Source: Lucifuga dentata
Lineage: Eukaryota > Chordata > Actinopteri > Ophidiiformes > Bythitidae
Reading direction: 5' to 3'
Length of the DNA stretch: 64,000 nucleotides
Assembly (NCBI GenBank): GCA_014773175.1
Contig: VXCM01003375.1
Coordinates: 45,189 to 109,188 of the forward strand
Positions 39,576 through 52,725 of the stretch are shown here, piece by piece. A program made the position numbers and the translations under genes. Numbering within the stretch: position 1 is the first letter of the stretch; each line of letters starts with the position of its first letter. The notes below the pieces were generated by a model, which saw only the letters and a list, made by a program, of their open reading frames with translations, was not told where the DNA came from and did no database searches.

Positions 39576-40446
39576 GCTGACCAATAGCAGACCTGCATCT
39601 TAACATTGCCTAACATCCCCATTCCACTCCCAACTTTGTTTTCCAGTCACACTGTCTTTGATTTATACCCTCTTATCTCTATGGGAAGGAAGCCACCGAT
39701 TGACAATGTGTCTGCTGTAGCAGAACCTAATAAATAGTTAAGACCCTTTTTTGTCCCGCGTGCTGTTGTGTCCTTATCTGGACCACCTGACTCTTCCATC
39801 TGGTCAACAGCTGATTATCATTGCATCCGATCACCTTCACAGACAGACTTAACTCTGAGTCTGCGAGTGTGTGGGTTTTTCTTAAACAACAGAGAAGGTA
39901 GAGGACTGAGAGAAACCGCATTTACATTTTACATCCACACATTTTTATGTGCACTAAATATGCGCATAAGAACAACTAAATGAAAATGACAGAAATTTAA
40001 AAATGGGCTGAAATATTTCAAAAGGGTTATTACATTGGTTAAGTGTATAAATGAAAATATATAAAAGATTGGAAACATGCAATAAAAACTAACTGAATGG
40101 AAACTTAATAATGCCATTGTGCGACCTGCTTCTTCAGCTTCCTTTCTAGACACATAAGCAAATTGCTGCCACTTACTAGTACAACTCCAACAAAAACACT
40201 TGTCAAACTGTGTGTGAGGAAAGAGACAGACAAAGTAATTCATCAAAACAGCATGATGACTTCACAGGTGGGAAGCAGCAATCAGTACATTTTACAGATT
40301 TACAGAGTTACACAGATTTTTTTTTTTGTAATGCAATTAAGGCAAAATGTGTAGTAAGTCACATACATGGATGGAATTAATGTCATTCTGTTGACCGCCG
40401 AATATACACGACTCGTTGCCTGTTGCCATATAAGCCAAATGGATCG

Positions 40447-40497
40447 TTTACGTGTTTGAGTAAATCAATTTACAATTAGTTTACTCAAACATGTAAA
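40447..40497. repeat. 18-bp inverted repeat, one mismatch, 15-nt loop
   Basis: TTTACGTGTTTGAGTAAA (40447-40464) pairs with TTTACTCAAACATGTAAA (40480-40497), differing at one base. Confidence 0.85.
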
Positions 40498-41724
40498 TCA
40501 ATTTACATTTGGATAATCAGTGGTTAATGGAAGCATGCACTGATTTGCATTTTATTTTGCCAACTCCTTGAAAATCTGCCTGCTATACTCAGTTAAACAA
40601 GCTTGTATGTATTTTGCTTATATAAATGAGATACTACAGTACACATGATACTACATGCAAGTATATCAAGCTGATTTCAACTAAGATAATGCTTTTTGAG
40701 GAAAACAAATACATTAATGCTTGTTAAATAACACAATACAATTAATTTTGCTACTTTGGTGAGTGATAGCTTATCCAGAGGTCAAAGTTTCCTTTTTATA
40801 CATTCCTTACATACATTATGCCTGTACCTATTACAGTGTGTGAATGAGACAGAAAGTGAGACAAAACCAAAGGAGGAAGAGAGCCTAACCAAATTAATTT
40901 GATCTCCTCCTCTGTCTCTGTCATGGCCTCCCAGCATGTGTTATGATGGGTAAAGCGCTCCAGTGATGCTTCACCTCCTCAGTGTTATCCACTCAGCTCT
41001 TTCATCCTCAGCTCCAAGGTCACTGCAGCTCAGCACTTTAGCTTCACTGCTCTATTCAGATACCATCCATGAGACACATAACTCCACGGTCCGTTACACC
41101 AGCTCTTTTCAACAATTCAGTTCTCCTCTGTGCAATATAAAAACTCTTTAAAGTCTGATACAATGAAGCTTCTGATAAAGAAAAGAAAAAACAGCTGCAA
41201 AGAAATGGTTTCTTAATGTGTTTAAGAAATGGACAAGGCTCATTACACTAACCTGCCTGCTTTTATTTTATACTTAGGCATTACAATGTAGACTTGATTG
41301 TGGCAGGTAGAATTTAAATTAAAAAGATAAAAAAAACATAAAATAAATTTAAAGATGTGGCACCACTAATTTCTTAAAGGTATTTTGGTTTGATGAGGTT
41401 CAAAATGATCAAAGTCAAAACCACAAATCAAAACCACTAATGGTCCTTATAAGTGGGAACCAAAAACCACTGTGGGATCCAAGTGGTACTTAGTTGTGGT
41501 AAAGAATGATTCTATATTGATTCATTAATTTCCTTGATACTTTTGGTTTAGTTAACCATTCAAAATCAATTCATTTGACTCGCTTTCTCCTACTTTCCAC
41601 TTAATAAATAGAGAACTAGATGAATAAATTATTAAGGCTATATGTTAATAAAAAACAGCATAAACAGCATATGTATTCCTTAAGATTAACTCTTTAACAA
41701 CCTCTCTCTCTCTCTGTCTCTCAG

Positions 41725-41725
<1 letters not shown>

Positions 41726-41759
<34 letters not shown>
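41726..41759. repeat. (CA)n microsatellite
   Basis: A CA run preceded by a CT-rich stretch (41703-41722) and followed by the 20-bp hairpin. Confidence 0.94.
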
Positions 41760-41767
41760 ACTAACAC

Positions 41768-41818
41768 ATTAATTTCTACACAGTTACCAATACAAAAAGT
41801 AACTGTGTAGAAATTAAT
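41768..41818. repeat. perfect 20-bp inverted repeat, 11-nt loop
   Basis: The arms are ATTAATTTCTACACAGTTAC (41768-41787) and its exact complement at 41799-41818. It directly follows a (CA)n tract that ends at 41759. Confidence 0.92.
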
Positions 41819-42636
41819 TACCTTTTCCTTTTATTGTACATCAGCTGCATTAAAATGAATTGATAACTTGCTGAATAAATCACTCTGGTAAGCACCTTAT
41901 TATTAAAGCAATCACCAGGTTGTGTAGTGTCACAATTCTCTTTGAATATGTAGTTTACACTAAATATTCATTCTAAAATTTCAGGAACATTTACTCCACT
42001 GTACATTGGTGGCAGATTAACCAAGAGAGTAGATATAAAATAGCAAACAATATCAGTGCAGCAAAGTGTCGCTAATTGGACAGTTCTGACCAAGGCAGCC
42101 TTTATGTTAAAGACTGACAGACCTGTAAAATCTGATTAACAGATGCCAGACTCTTACAATATGGATAAGAATCTCATAGCCATACCCACAGGAAGCAGGG
42201 CTGTTGGGGTTGCTGCTGCACATGCTCTGTATCTCCCTGTATCACCGTAAATGACAAAGCTGCAAGTATGTCTAAACTCCATCTGCAAACAAGGGCTATT
42301 TTCAAAGAAGCAGAAAACCTCATTGAATTATGCTTACATCTCCCCATATCTGTCTGAAGCTATTGTTATGTACAACAGTGAAACACCTTGCTCTCATGCT
42401 TGTTGACCTTGATGATCTTCATAAGTGCCAACCCAGAGAGAAAAGCTGCATTTAGAGTTCCATGCAATGATGCAAATCTCCAAATTACTGGAGTCTGGGC
42501 TTTGGCTATATTATGTGAAGTGTTTTATGGCTTAAGTTGAATTTTTTCACATCTGCAAATAGTTCAGAACTCAGAGCTGCAGTGCAGGCTTATGGTTGTT
42601 GCAGTTATTGACGTTAAGTCTTGAAATTGTGTGTGT

Positions 42637-42642
42637 ATATAC

Positions 42643-42692
<50 letters not shown>

Positions 42693-42702
42693 GTATATAT
42701 AT
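42637..42702. repeat. (AT)n tract with mirrored CAGGT/ACCTG flanks
   Basis: ATATACAGGTAT precedes and ATACCTGTATAT follows about 20 AT units, so the whole tract can fold as one long hairpin. Confidence 0.9.
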
Positions 42703-45700
42703 ATACATACATATGCCTGTAACCTTTGTCAACTGTAAAAACTTAAATATTGCTTTAAATTTGAAAAGTACAATACTGATTTCATATACATTTATATATT
42801 TTTATATATACTGTATATATAACAAGGTGAGAAGATGCAAAGAGAGAAGAATAAGAGGAAATGAACAAGGATAGCAAGCGAGGCTAGAATGTGAGAAGAG
42901 GCAGAGACGGAGACAAAATCCAAAGGGAGAATGACAAAGCCTCGCAAAGAACACACACACACACACACACACAAATTTATTGTATACACAGCAGCAAACA
43001 CACACACAGCCTTGGCATCGCATGCAGCTCGCCAGTGTTCATGGATGGATGGTTGTCATTTTTGTTAGCTGTGGCAAACCAGCGGCTGACAAACTTGCAT
43101 TTCTTTCAAATCTGCAGACGTCAGCCAAGGACTTTTGAGGACAAAGGTAAAAAGCAGACAGATGCATTAGAGTGAGAATGAATGTTAAAAAGTAGACTGA
43201 GTGGAGGTGGTTGGGGGTTGTCTGACAATATGACAAAATCATCAGAACTGTTTGACAAGGTGACAGAAATGTTAGATGCAGGGATGTCATGGATTATACC
43301 TACTGTATACTACAGTACTGTACCAGGGGACACACAATCAAAGGAATAGGCCATCAATTTTCCTGTCACAGTCACAGAGAGTGTGTGTAAGTGGGACATC
43401 TTCACCATCATAGGTTGTGAAAGTATTGGACCCCCTCCCCCTCCCTCTTTCTCTCTCCGCAATATAAGTGTCACAGAAGTGACTTCTTTTTTATGTGTAA
43501 TGCAATGGTTGTTCAGTTCCTGGCAGTGAAGAACAGTATATATGTCTTTGATTTCTTTCATGTCCTGGAGTTAATACTTTATGAAATCGGTAAGCAAGAG
43601 AAATCCTGTGACCCTTTGACTGCCATAACAGTAGTCATGGGGCACAGATTTGTTGTGGATATGTTATGGGTTGCTATAGCCAATAGAACTCATCAGTTAA
43701 TGTCTGGGTCACGAGGCTGGAAAAACACACATTTATACACATACACTGAGAGTGAGGAAGCAATCAGTGATGGATAAACAAAATCACGGTTCACTAGCAA
43801 GGTCAAACCAGCTCATTTTCAGGACTGCTTTCAACAGCACAAACTGGGAGTAAAAAGGTGTTCTGGGAGAATTCATATTTGCTACAAGTCACTGTCTTTC
43901 ATTTCTCTAATTAAACGTCGGCAAAAATCCAGTAAACAAGAGGTAAAGCAGCTGAGAGATCTGACTTTAGAGAGAACATATAAGATCTTTCTCTAACTAA
44001 CCCTTTCTCAGCTACAGGAGGTGTTGTATTTTCTTGGATAATAGCCCAGGTTTTCATCTTGGGACTTGGGAGTATAGCAGTACTTCTTTCTGTATGTGTA
44101 ACTGTGTGTGTAGATGTGTGTTTGAGTTTAAGAGCTGTCTTGCAAGCAAGCACAGTGTGACATGGAGACGAGACAGAGGAATCTGGTGATGTCTAGTGTA
44201 GCTTGGATGGCACAGAGCCCAGAGCACAGCATCTCCTCCCCAATTAGGACACCAAGAAAGCAGGCAGCGTGACATCAACTTTATAAAAACTGTTATGTTC
44301 TCGTGCAAAATGGATTGCACCAGAATTTTTTTTTTTTTTTTTTTTTTTAGCTTATAGTTTTCAAGCTTTCCATCAGTCAAGGTGTTTTTATTTTATGGGT
44401 AGTTTGCGCCTATAACTTCAATTCAGCTGATAATAACACACAGCTTAATCATGCATCTTATTTATGCAGCAAGATGTTATCGAGCATATTTTAGTGCCTC
44501 CTTCATTTAGAAATGCTTGGAGGGTTAATTGACATGAGCAGTCTTAGTCACGCTGATATACTCTCTAATAGTGTGGATGACGGAAGAGTTTTGCAAGATG
44601 GAGTGAGGAATAGTGGGAAAAAAAGAGGAGCAATGGCTTGTGGATCCAGTATGCAATAATGTATTAACAAGAGAACTCTGTACATCATATCATAAACATT
44701 AGAACACTTACCCATGGACATGAAAGAAGAATCAATCAAAAGCATTTTTTGTACATGAGGTGATTGATAAGTTGTCTAACATAGAAAGATCAAACTCAGA
44801 GGTGCTGCAAGCTGATATTAACCATCATCTGAGGCCAAACAGGTTCCAGCTAGACTTTTTCATCTTTGGGAAGAAGTGGAAGTCTGGGGAGGCCAAATCA
44901 GGTGAACAGAGTTAGTGCTGAAGTGGTTCAAAGCCACAGTCATGTTAGTGATTACAAGATGAAATGCATGTTCATGTAATTTATCCATCTTGTACAAAGT
45001 GCACACCCTTGGGTATCTGTAGATCATGTGATGTATAATCACAGTTCAAATAAATGCAGTCAATGTGCAAAAGCTAAAGAGTTGTATAATTTTAATAAAA
45101 TCACAAAAATATTAGGCCTTTGCTCACTTCCTTATGCATTAGATTCAGAACTTATCAATCAACCCTCATGAATACTTTTAATGTGGATTTTCCCTTGAAG
45201 TCAGGAATGTGTGTTTTTATCTCTTTACGCGTGCGAGACAGAAGGAGTTTTCTCTTAATGAGTGAGTGCTAAGGGTCGATGCTGACGTTCCCTCTGTTCA
45301 AGCCTGATCAGAACCCAATTGCTACACAGGCATCAGAGAGCGATCGAGGGGTGGCTGGAGACAAGCTCAGTTCACTTCAACTCAGTGGGGGAATAATGAG
45401 CTTAAACCTCAAGGGGATCGTGTGGTTATCATGCAGCCTCCTTGACATTGTACAGTCAAGGACTAATGTGCATTAACCCTTCAAGAAGAGTCGAAGCGTA
45501 GGATATCTGGCCAGTTAACAGATAATTCTGTTCACTGTATATGTGTTGTTTGCCATGAAGCTCAAACAGAATAGATCATGGATCAAAACTTGCCATACAA
45601 ATAACCTGACTAATCAAATGAGATGGAATATCTATCAAATGTATTGATAGTTAGTACACAGTACAATTTAAAACATGTAAGAAAAAAAAATCAATTTTAT

Positions 45701-46125
45701 TAAGAGTTTTTTAATGGTGGAATTTACCGTCAGATTGAAACGGGTGTTTTATGAATAGCATACCCAACATGCAAATAAATAAATACTGTAGCAGCGCATA
45801 ATTTAAAGCAAACTATGAAAGAGGAGGCTGGTATGGCCCAATTATGAATGAGGGAACATGATTGTGTCATGCTACCCGCCACTATCGACTTGTTAAATTT
45901 GGAGCTGTGTTTTACGGATTACCTCCACATTTTATTTATTTAGGATCACCCATTCATACCACCCATTCCTTCTGCACAGACAGCTCTTTAACACTGCAGC
46001 AAGCTGAGCATGGCCATTCATTGACTTAACAGGCAGCCAGAGAGTACTGACTTCACGTTCAGTTAGCAGGCTTCTGGCTGGCCTGATATATCACAAATTC
46101 GATTCACACGTGTGTGTCCCCCANC

Positions 46126-46280
46126 CCACACACACACACACACACACACATACACACAAATATGGTTCTAAACATACAAACAGATGTGCAACAAGCTGAG
46201 ACTCTCACACATTCAGACATACTGAAACATTGTCCAGATGGGTCCACATACCCTATTGCCCTGTCTCTTCTGTCTCTCAT

Positions 46281-46321
<41 letters not shown>
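46126..46321. repeat. two (CA)n microsatellites 125 bp apart
   Basis: CA runs at 46126-46158 and 46282-46321. An N lies at 46124 within a C-rich stretch. Confidence 0.93.
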
Positions 46322-46325
<4 letters not shown>

Positions 46326-46979
46326 TCGAGTAAAATATGGCACAGATGGATGCTGATAGATGGTGTCCGTTTGTAAGGTCTAGTGCTGGTCTACTGGGGT
46401 GACATGCGGTCCTGACTGACACAAGCAGTTCAGCAGAGTCAAACAGAAGTTCATGAATTACTAACCCACATCCATAAATAAGCACAAGGTAGCAGAGCAG
46501 ACCCCAGAGAGAGGGAGAGAGAGAGATGCAATTTTTTCAATATCATATTCTGCATTAGAGAGCCAAGAGTGAGTTTCCATTCAGTGTGACATGACCTTTT
46601 CTAATTGGGGGGTCAAACATATTCAGGTTTACATTGACTTGTGAAGTGAACTATGAAATGTTTCCTTATAAATGTTTTTCTTAAACAAGCCAAAAGTATT
46701 TAGGCAAACTTCCTCCATAACCCTGACCAAATTTCATGTAATAAATTAAAAGAGCATATCTGTGTTTCTGCATGTTTTAACCATTTACTACAAATCACCT
46801 ATAATTCATGACCAACCATTGTGTTTTAGGTTGATGGGTATTTTTCTCTGCCTTCCGGACAGCCATTTGTACTTTTTAAAGCTTTGCTGGGATTTGAAAA
46901 GTGCAAGAAATCATTTATCACACTGGCCACTTAGTCACTTATGTTCATTTTTGCTTATGCAGTTGAAAGTGGAGCCTGG

Positions 46980-47112
46980 TTGAGCCAGGTGCCACTTTTT
47001 ATTTTTTTTTATTTTTTTTTTTACGTTTTTATGGACAGTCTTCTANTTGAGCCAGGTGCCACTTTTTATTTTTTTTTATTTTTTTTTTTACGTTTTTATG
47101 GACAGTCTTCTA
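46980..47112. repeat. 66-bp exact duplicate around a single N
   Basis: 46980-47045 and 47047-47112 are identical around N at 47046 and contain a T-rich stretch. Confidence 0.9.
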
Positions 47113-47157
47113 TCTTTCTATATGTCACATGATAGCCTGCATTTAATATATGATATT

Positions 47158-47425
47158 AGCCATCCATCCATCCATCCATCCATCCATCCATCCATCCATC
47201 CAGCCATCTTCCACTGCTTATCCAGGTCTGAGCTGCGGAGGCAGCATGCTAAGCAAAGTAGCTCAGATATCACATCCTCAAGTGCTTCCTGAGGGAATCC
47301 CAAGATGTTCCAAGGTCAGATTAGATATTTAATACAGCCAGCATATTCTGGGTCTGCTCCATGGTCTCCTCCCAGTTGGACATGCCAGGAGACATCTTGA
47401 TTAGATGCCCAAACCACCTCAGCTT
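47158..47425 (-). mobile_element. fish LINE 3' end with (GGAT)n tail
   Basis: A (CATC)n tract (47160-47201) is followed by CAGCCATCTTCCACTGCTTA, TCCAGGTCTGAGCTGCGGAG, GCAGCATGCTAAGCA, CTGAGGGAATCCCAAGATGT, GGTCTCCTCCCAGTTGGACA and ATTAGATGCCCAAACCACCT. This ordered set is a familiar fish LINE 3' region read from its antisense side. It is degraded and noncoding. Confidence 0.55.
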
Positions 47426-49160
47426 GCTCCATATTACCTCATGCATAACAAACACAAACATACGCATGTGTGCTCACTGTGTCTGGAGAATAATTATACC
47501 CTGCATTGTTAAATAAATCATTTCAGACCATGAGAACAAGAAAGAGCCCCTGAGGCTACATTGAGGACTCATTCATCTCCTACTTTTAAAACCTCCCACT
47601 GTAGTCCAACGCACCATCATTTCTACAGCAAACAGCTCACAGACACAGCAGGTGAAACTATGACAGAGAAAAACAGCGTTGCCAAATCAAAGTGTAATTC
47701 CAAACTTCTCATTAGATTAGCTCATGCATCAGAACTTTATTGCAAACCTTTGCAAATGTTCACTGTAAAACACTTACGAGCAACATTTTGCTGCATACAT
47801 ATTCCCTAGGCAGCATAGTATTTAATTTCCATTTTTTATTATTCTGTCCAAAGAATCCAATGTGGTCCGCTGCTAATGAACTGCAGTTCACCTGTGTGAC
47901 TGCATTTTACTTGCTAATTAAACTTTGCTCTTATCAGGGACTTAATTAAACATACTTTGTGTTGAAAGTAAGCAAAACACTTTTCTGTGTGTTGTAGAAT
48001 ATGTAAATGTGATTGGTTGGTTTGCAAAGTGTCCACGAGTCCATTTGTGAAGGAGAGTGTGTATGTGTGGCTGTGTGCGTATTCTGTGTGTGGGTCTTTG
48101 ATTGCGTGTGTGATTCGTACTACTGCAGAGCTGCCTGAGTGTCACAGATAAGGCTGAGTGGCAGAGTCATCAAACCCTGCACTGAACCGTAATATACTGG
48201 GGTCAAATGCACACGCATACATGCAAATGCAAAAGACTCACCATTTCAAGCTAAGAGGCACTGTCAAGCATAGACTTTGTCAAGAAAAGCAGGCTTCATA
48301 CTGAGAAGTCAGAGGTTCAGATTTGGTACATCCTGGTATAATTTGGTGCTGAATCAGCCCAAATTTTGATGCTGATTCAGCATCATAAAAAGGTTTCCAC
48401 ATATTTTCAGTTATAGAAAGATCCTGAGGAAGATGACTAATGATAAATCTTTTTTTTTCCACACATCTGTTAATGATAGTAAAAGGCTGGATTTATATTG
48501 GCAAAAAAGCAAAATCAGCAGACCTTGGCACCCTCTGAGTGCCTTCTAGGTTATAAATGATAATTCACAAGTCATAAATTGGCCCTAAATGAATTTTCTG
48601 TGGTGAATGGTAGTGAACTGCAGTTGTGTCAAACAGCTGTGAATCTAAGGCAGTTTGCTGCTGGAAAAGAGCAAAGAAAGTTAAGTTTGTGATGTTACAG
48701 ACAATGAATTCTCTGACTGATAAAACATCCTTTAAACAATTCCTATCACGCGTCTGATGTCTACTCTGTCTAACCTCTCCAGAAGAGGTTATCTAGAATA
48801 AACTGAAATTGCTTTCACCACTTGAGTGCTAACGGCTTTAAGGATGACTGCAGGGTCAACATCAGCTATCAAGAGTCCAATCGCTTCCTCTGTTTATGGT
48901 CTGGTAGGCTCTTGGTGTCTCCCCCAAACAGGATATTAAACAGCAATTGTGGTTCTTCGTTACTTTCCTCACAAGGTGGTGTTTTAGGCAGGAGATGAGA
49001 AATGTAAAGTAAAACAAATGTAAAAAGAAAATATATACTGTACACAGCACAGTAAATATACAATACGGTGGGGTCCAAAAATCTGAGACCACTGTGAAAA
49101 TGCTATTTTGCATTCTTTTGAATTTAATACAAGATTTTTCATTACAAATGATAATGTCTT

Positions 49161-49295
49161 AATTTGAGTGAAAAGTTGAATCTCTGAAAAATGTACATGA
49201 ATTTCAGAATATCTTAGTATTTGGTAGNAATTTGAGTGAAAAGTTGAATCTCTGAAAAATGTACATGAATTTCAGAATATCTTAGTATTTGGTAG
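49161..49295. repeat. 67-bp exact duplicate around a single N
   Basis: 49161-49227 and 49229-49295 are identical around N at 49228. Confidence 0.9.
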
Positions 49296-50428
49296 AACTG
49301 GAATGAAATGTGTTGATTTAAGTAAGTTGGGCAATACCTACTCTTGCCAGCAGAGGAGGATACGATTCCATGGTGGGGTGGATCGATGGAACAGATGGAC
49401 GCTCAAGTTAGCACCTAAATTCTAATGCACCCACTAACATAATTCACTTTAACAATGTAGTATATATAAGAAATCAGAATTTTCTCCTCTGTGTTTCCTA
49501 CACTCTGTTTCCTCAATGCTTTCTTTTTCTCTTTCCACTTGTTCAAAGGTACTTCCTACTTTCATTGTAGCTAGCCTGGCAGGTCGCCTGTGGTCATATT
49601 TGCCTTTGATCATTTTCTCTCCACTCACCCCCCCTTGTCAGCCTCCCAGTTCCTGTGTCATAAGGCCAGGACTGTTAATGTGGCACCCTGGGGCAACAAC
49701 TGGAAGTCACTGCAAAGTCATAATACTGAGTCAGCGCAGTGTGGACACCAATACACACTGCAGTCTCCAGTTTTAGACTTCAAATCATCTAACTTTTACA
49801 ATCTGACTCAGGCCATAACCCAAAAGTCATATTTGTGGGCTGTCCAGGTGAAGCTACCGGTCAAAGGACAGGATTATACTTGATTTTTACTCACATATGC
49901 TTACGCACACAATTGCTACCCTAGTGGTGTTGCTCAAATATTCATTTGTTTGCTTTATGCCAATATGATTGGTTAAACACAATATCAACAAGAGTCAATG
50001 CGAGGGCAGAAAACATAAATCATCCATAGTCAGCGGCACTGGAATAACTGCTGATGTGACAAAAGTTAACATTACTGCCCCAAGATTTCTGTAGGTACTA
50101 CATCTTGCAAACCCGTAACATTATTGAGGACAAGCAGAGTCAAAAGGTCTATAACACATATGACATAACTGCAATGTCCCTGCTGGAAAGTGGGCCAAGG
50201 ACCCTTGTTGAATATTAAATACTCTGCACTTTCAAATTGTCTAATAAAGGCAAAATCCTCACCCAAAAATTCAAATGATGAAGCCACATTATTTGGGTCA
50301 TTCTATACATGAGAGCAAATTGTTCATCTTTAACCTTTTTTTACTGCCACAAATCTAAATATTATGTTTTTTTCCCTCTATCAGTAACTACATGCATCCA
50401 ACTCACTCTCTCTCTCTTGCTCGCTCTA

Positions 50429-50442
50429 ACACACACACACAT

Positions 50443-50494
<52 letters not shown>
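50429..50494. repeat. (AC)n microsatellite
   Basis: A long AC run with T and G interruptions in its first third. Confidence 0.94.
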
Positions 50495-50496
<2 letters not shown>

Positions 50497-50993
50497 TAAA
50501 TTCATCCACTGTGCAAATGCATTAATGATAATGAAGGTGACCTTGCAAAAAATAAATAAATAAATAAATAAACAAATCTGTGGAGTCTAATTATGTTGAT
50601 TCTCTCTCAGCATCCACTTGAAGTCAAGCCTTAAAAACAAAAGAAAAGTATTTTTTGTGTCAGCTATTGTAAGTTTGTGAATGTCCCTTTAAGTCACTCC
50701 TGGGGAAAAATAGAATGTACTGTGTGTCTAAGATAAGAAATATGAGCATGCGTGATTTACCATTTTAGGCCACCTAAAAAAGCATATATATTCAGAAGTT
50801 TAGAGGGTAAAGTATCATTCTTTTAACTACATGCCATTTATATCAAAGGATCTTTGCTGCAGCCGTACAGAAAAAGCTCTGCACTTGCGGACACTTCCCA
50901 CATGAAGCAATGATGAGAAGCATTAGCATGTGACACCTGAACTACTGATTCTCCATTTAGTCTCTTCCTCTGCATTCTAATCTGATCTGTTCT

Positions 50994-50995
<2 letters not shown>

Positions 50996-51031
<36 letters not shown>
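50996..51031. repeat. (CT)n microsatellite
   Basis: An uninterrupted CT run directly followed by AAG and an exon-like stretch (see findings). Confidence 0.95.
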
Positions 51032-51034
<3 letters not shown>

Positions 51035-51766
51035 GAACTGGAAAATGAGGTCAGTAAGCTGGGACATGAGTTGGAAGGCGGGCGAGCAGAAGGATCACAG
51101 ATGACCCTGGTGTGACACATGCAGAAGACGTTGGCAGTCTCACATATACCTTCTATAGGGAGAAGTGATGGGAGGATCAGATGAACAGGAAGATGAGAGT
51201 AGACAGTGTCGGGAAGATGGGAAAAGCAAAAGGGAGGGAGTGGCGAATGATGTTGACAGGACAGATGAGAAATGACAGATCCTTTAAAATTGGCAAGATC
51301 CTTAGGAAGTCTTACAAACAGTTTCTGTGTTGACCCTGAACTATTGGAAAAAACGATGAAGGGAGGGAGGGAGGAGGGGTAGATAGCTGGGATAAAGGGC
51401 TGTTCTATTCTGGTCCTGACCCCGCCATCCCACCATGTCCACCCTCAGTGAAACTGGACCTCAGACCCGCCCTTCAGAGAGAGAGGGACATGATGGGGTC
51501 ACAGCGGACAAACTCATCTATGAATCCCTGAAAACAAAATTAGATTCTGGGCTGCATGACTTCTGTCCACTGTATCTAGCACTAGATAAGAAGCCTACAA
51601 AGATCATCTGTTCCCACTGAAACAAGACAATCCACCACCAGTCCACATAAGCGATCTTAAGTGTGGGTCTGAAGTAAAAACAAGGACTGATAAGTAAAAC
51701 ACCAAGAGGAGCACAGATGCCAAAAACAAAGATGAGCCCTAAACTCATGTCCAGACTTGAGGTTGT

Positions 51767-51792
51767 CATGGGTCCAAAATTTTGGACCCATG
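51767..51792. repeat. perfect 26-bp palindrome
   Basis: CATGGGTCCAAAA is followed with no loop by its exact complement TTTTGGACCCATG. Confidence 0.95.
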
Positions 51793-52194
51793 TAATGCAC
51801 ACTTGCAATTTCAATTTCTGATTTATAGAAATAATTAAAAATCCTGTACCAACAGTAAAACATTCTGTGAGCGATAGTAACATAATAATTTTCCAATAAA
51901 TTTACTCTGTCTTGCCTCAAAAAAGAACATTTTCTCTTACAGTGATGCATCATGTGATCAGAGCTGATAAGGAGTCCACTTGGATGTGAGACATATTGAC
52001 ACACAGACTAGTGAACCTGATAGTATGGGACCCTAGCTGGAAATGATTAGACTGAATATAATTTGGACACTGTCAGACTCGGGTCCCAGGTACACTCCCA
52101 GGAATCTAGCAGACCTGTGAAGACATCTAGTCCAGACACAAGCAAGATCTAGTTTCTCAGTGAGACCTCACTGTGAAGGGAGAATTCATTCTCT

Positions 52195-52195
<1 letters not shown>

Positions 52196-52258
<63 letters not shown>

Positions 52259-52260
52259 CA
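52196..52260. repeat. (CA)n microsatellite
   Basis: About 32 CA units with one G near the end. Another CA/CGCA run lies at 52687-52725. Confidence 0.95.
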
Positions 52261-52694
52261 CTAAGTCACAATATACTTCCAAAGTGGTCACATTCTTTAC
52301 ATACTCCAAAAAATAATCTAATGAAGAAGTTATTTCCTCATTACAAATCAATCCACATAAAAATCAGTTAGCATAATTTTTGGGTTCAATAACACACTCA
52401 TGATTACGCATGATCAGAGTATTACAAAATTCCATCATTCAATTTCACTGTGGAGGCAGTTATCTAATAAAAACTGAACTATGATTGGACTTCTGTCAAC
52501 CCCATTTGCAAAACCAATCAACTCGAGCCTCTGTAAAAAAAACAAAAAAAAAACAAAAACAAAAAAACAACAACACACAATTACCTATAAAGGCACTATA
52601 TAAAGCCTGACCATGAAACACACACACACAACTTCCAACACTCTTGCACTTCCTCCTTCCTTGAGTGCTGAGCCCCCACCCACAGGCACGCACG

Positions 52695-52725
<31 letters not shown>

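Noticed and set aside
51435..51620. 61-codon frame starting MSTLSETGPQTRPSEREG
   Set aside because: Good Kozak-like context and a GC-richer start, but no recognised protein and no flanking exons; left out as unsupported.
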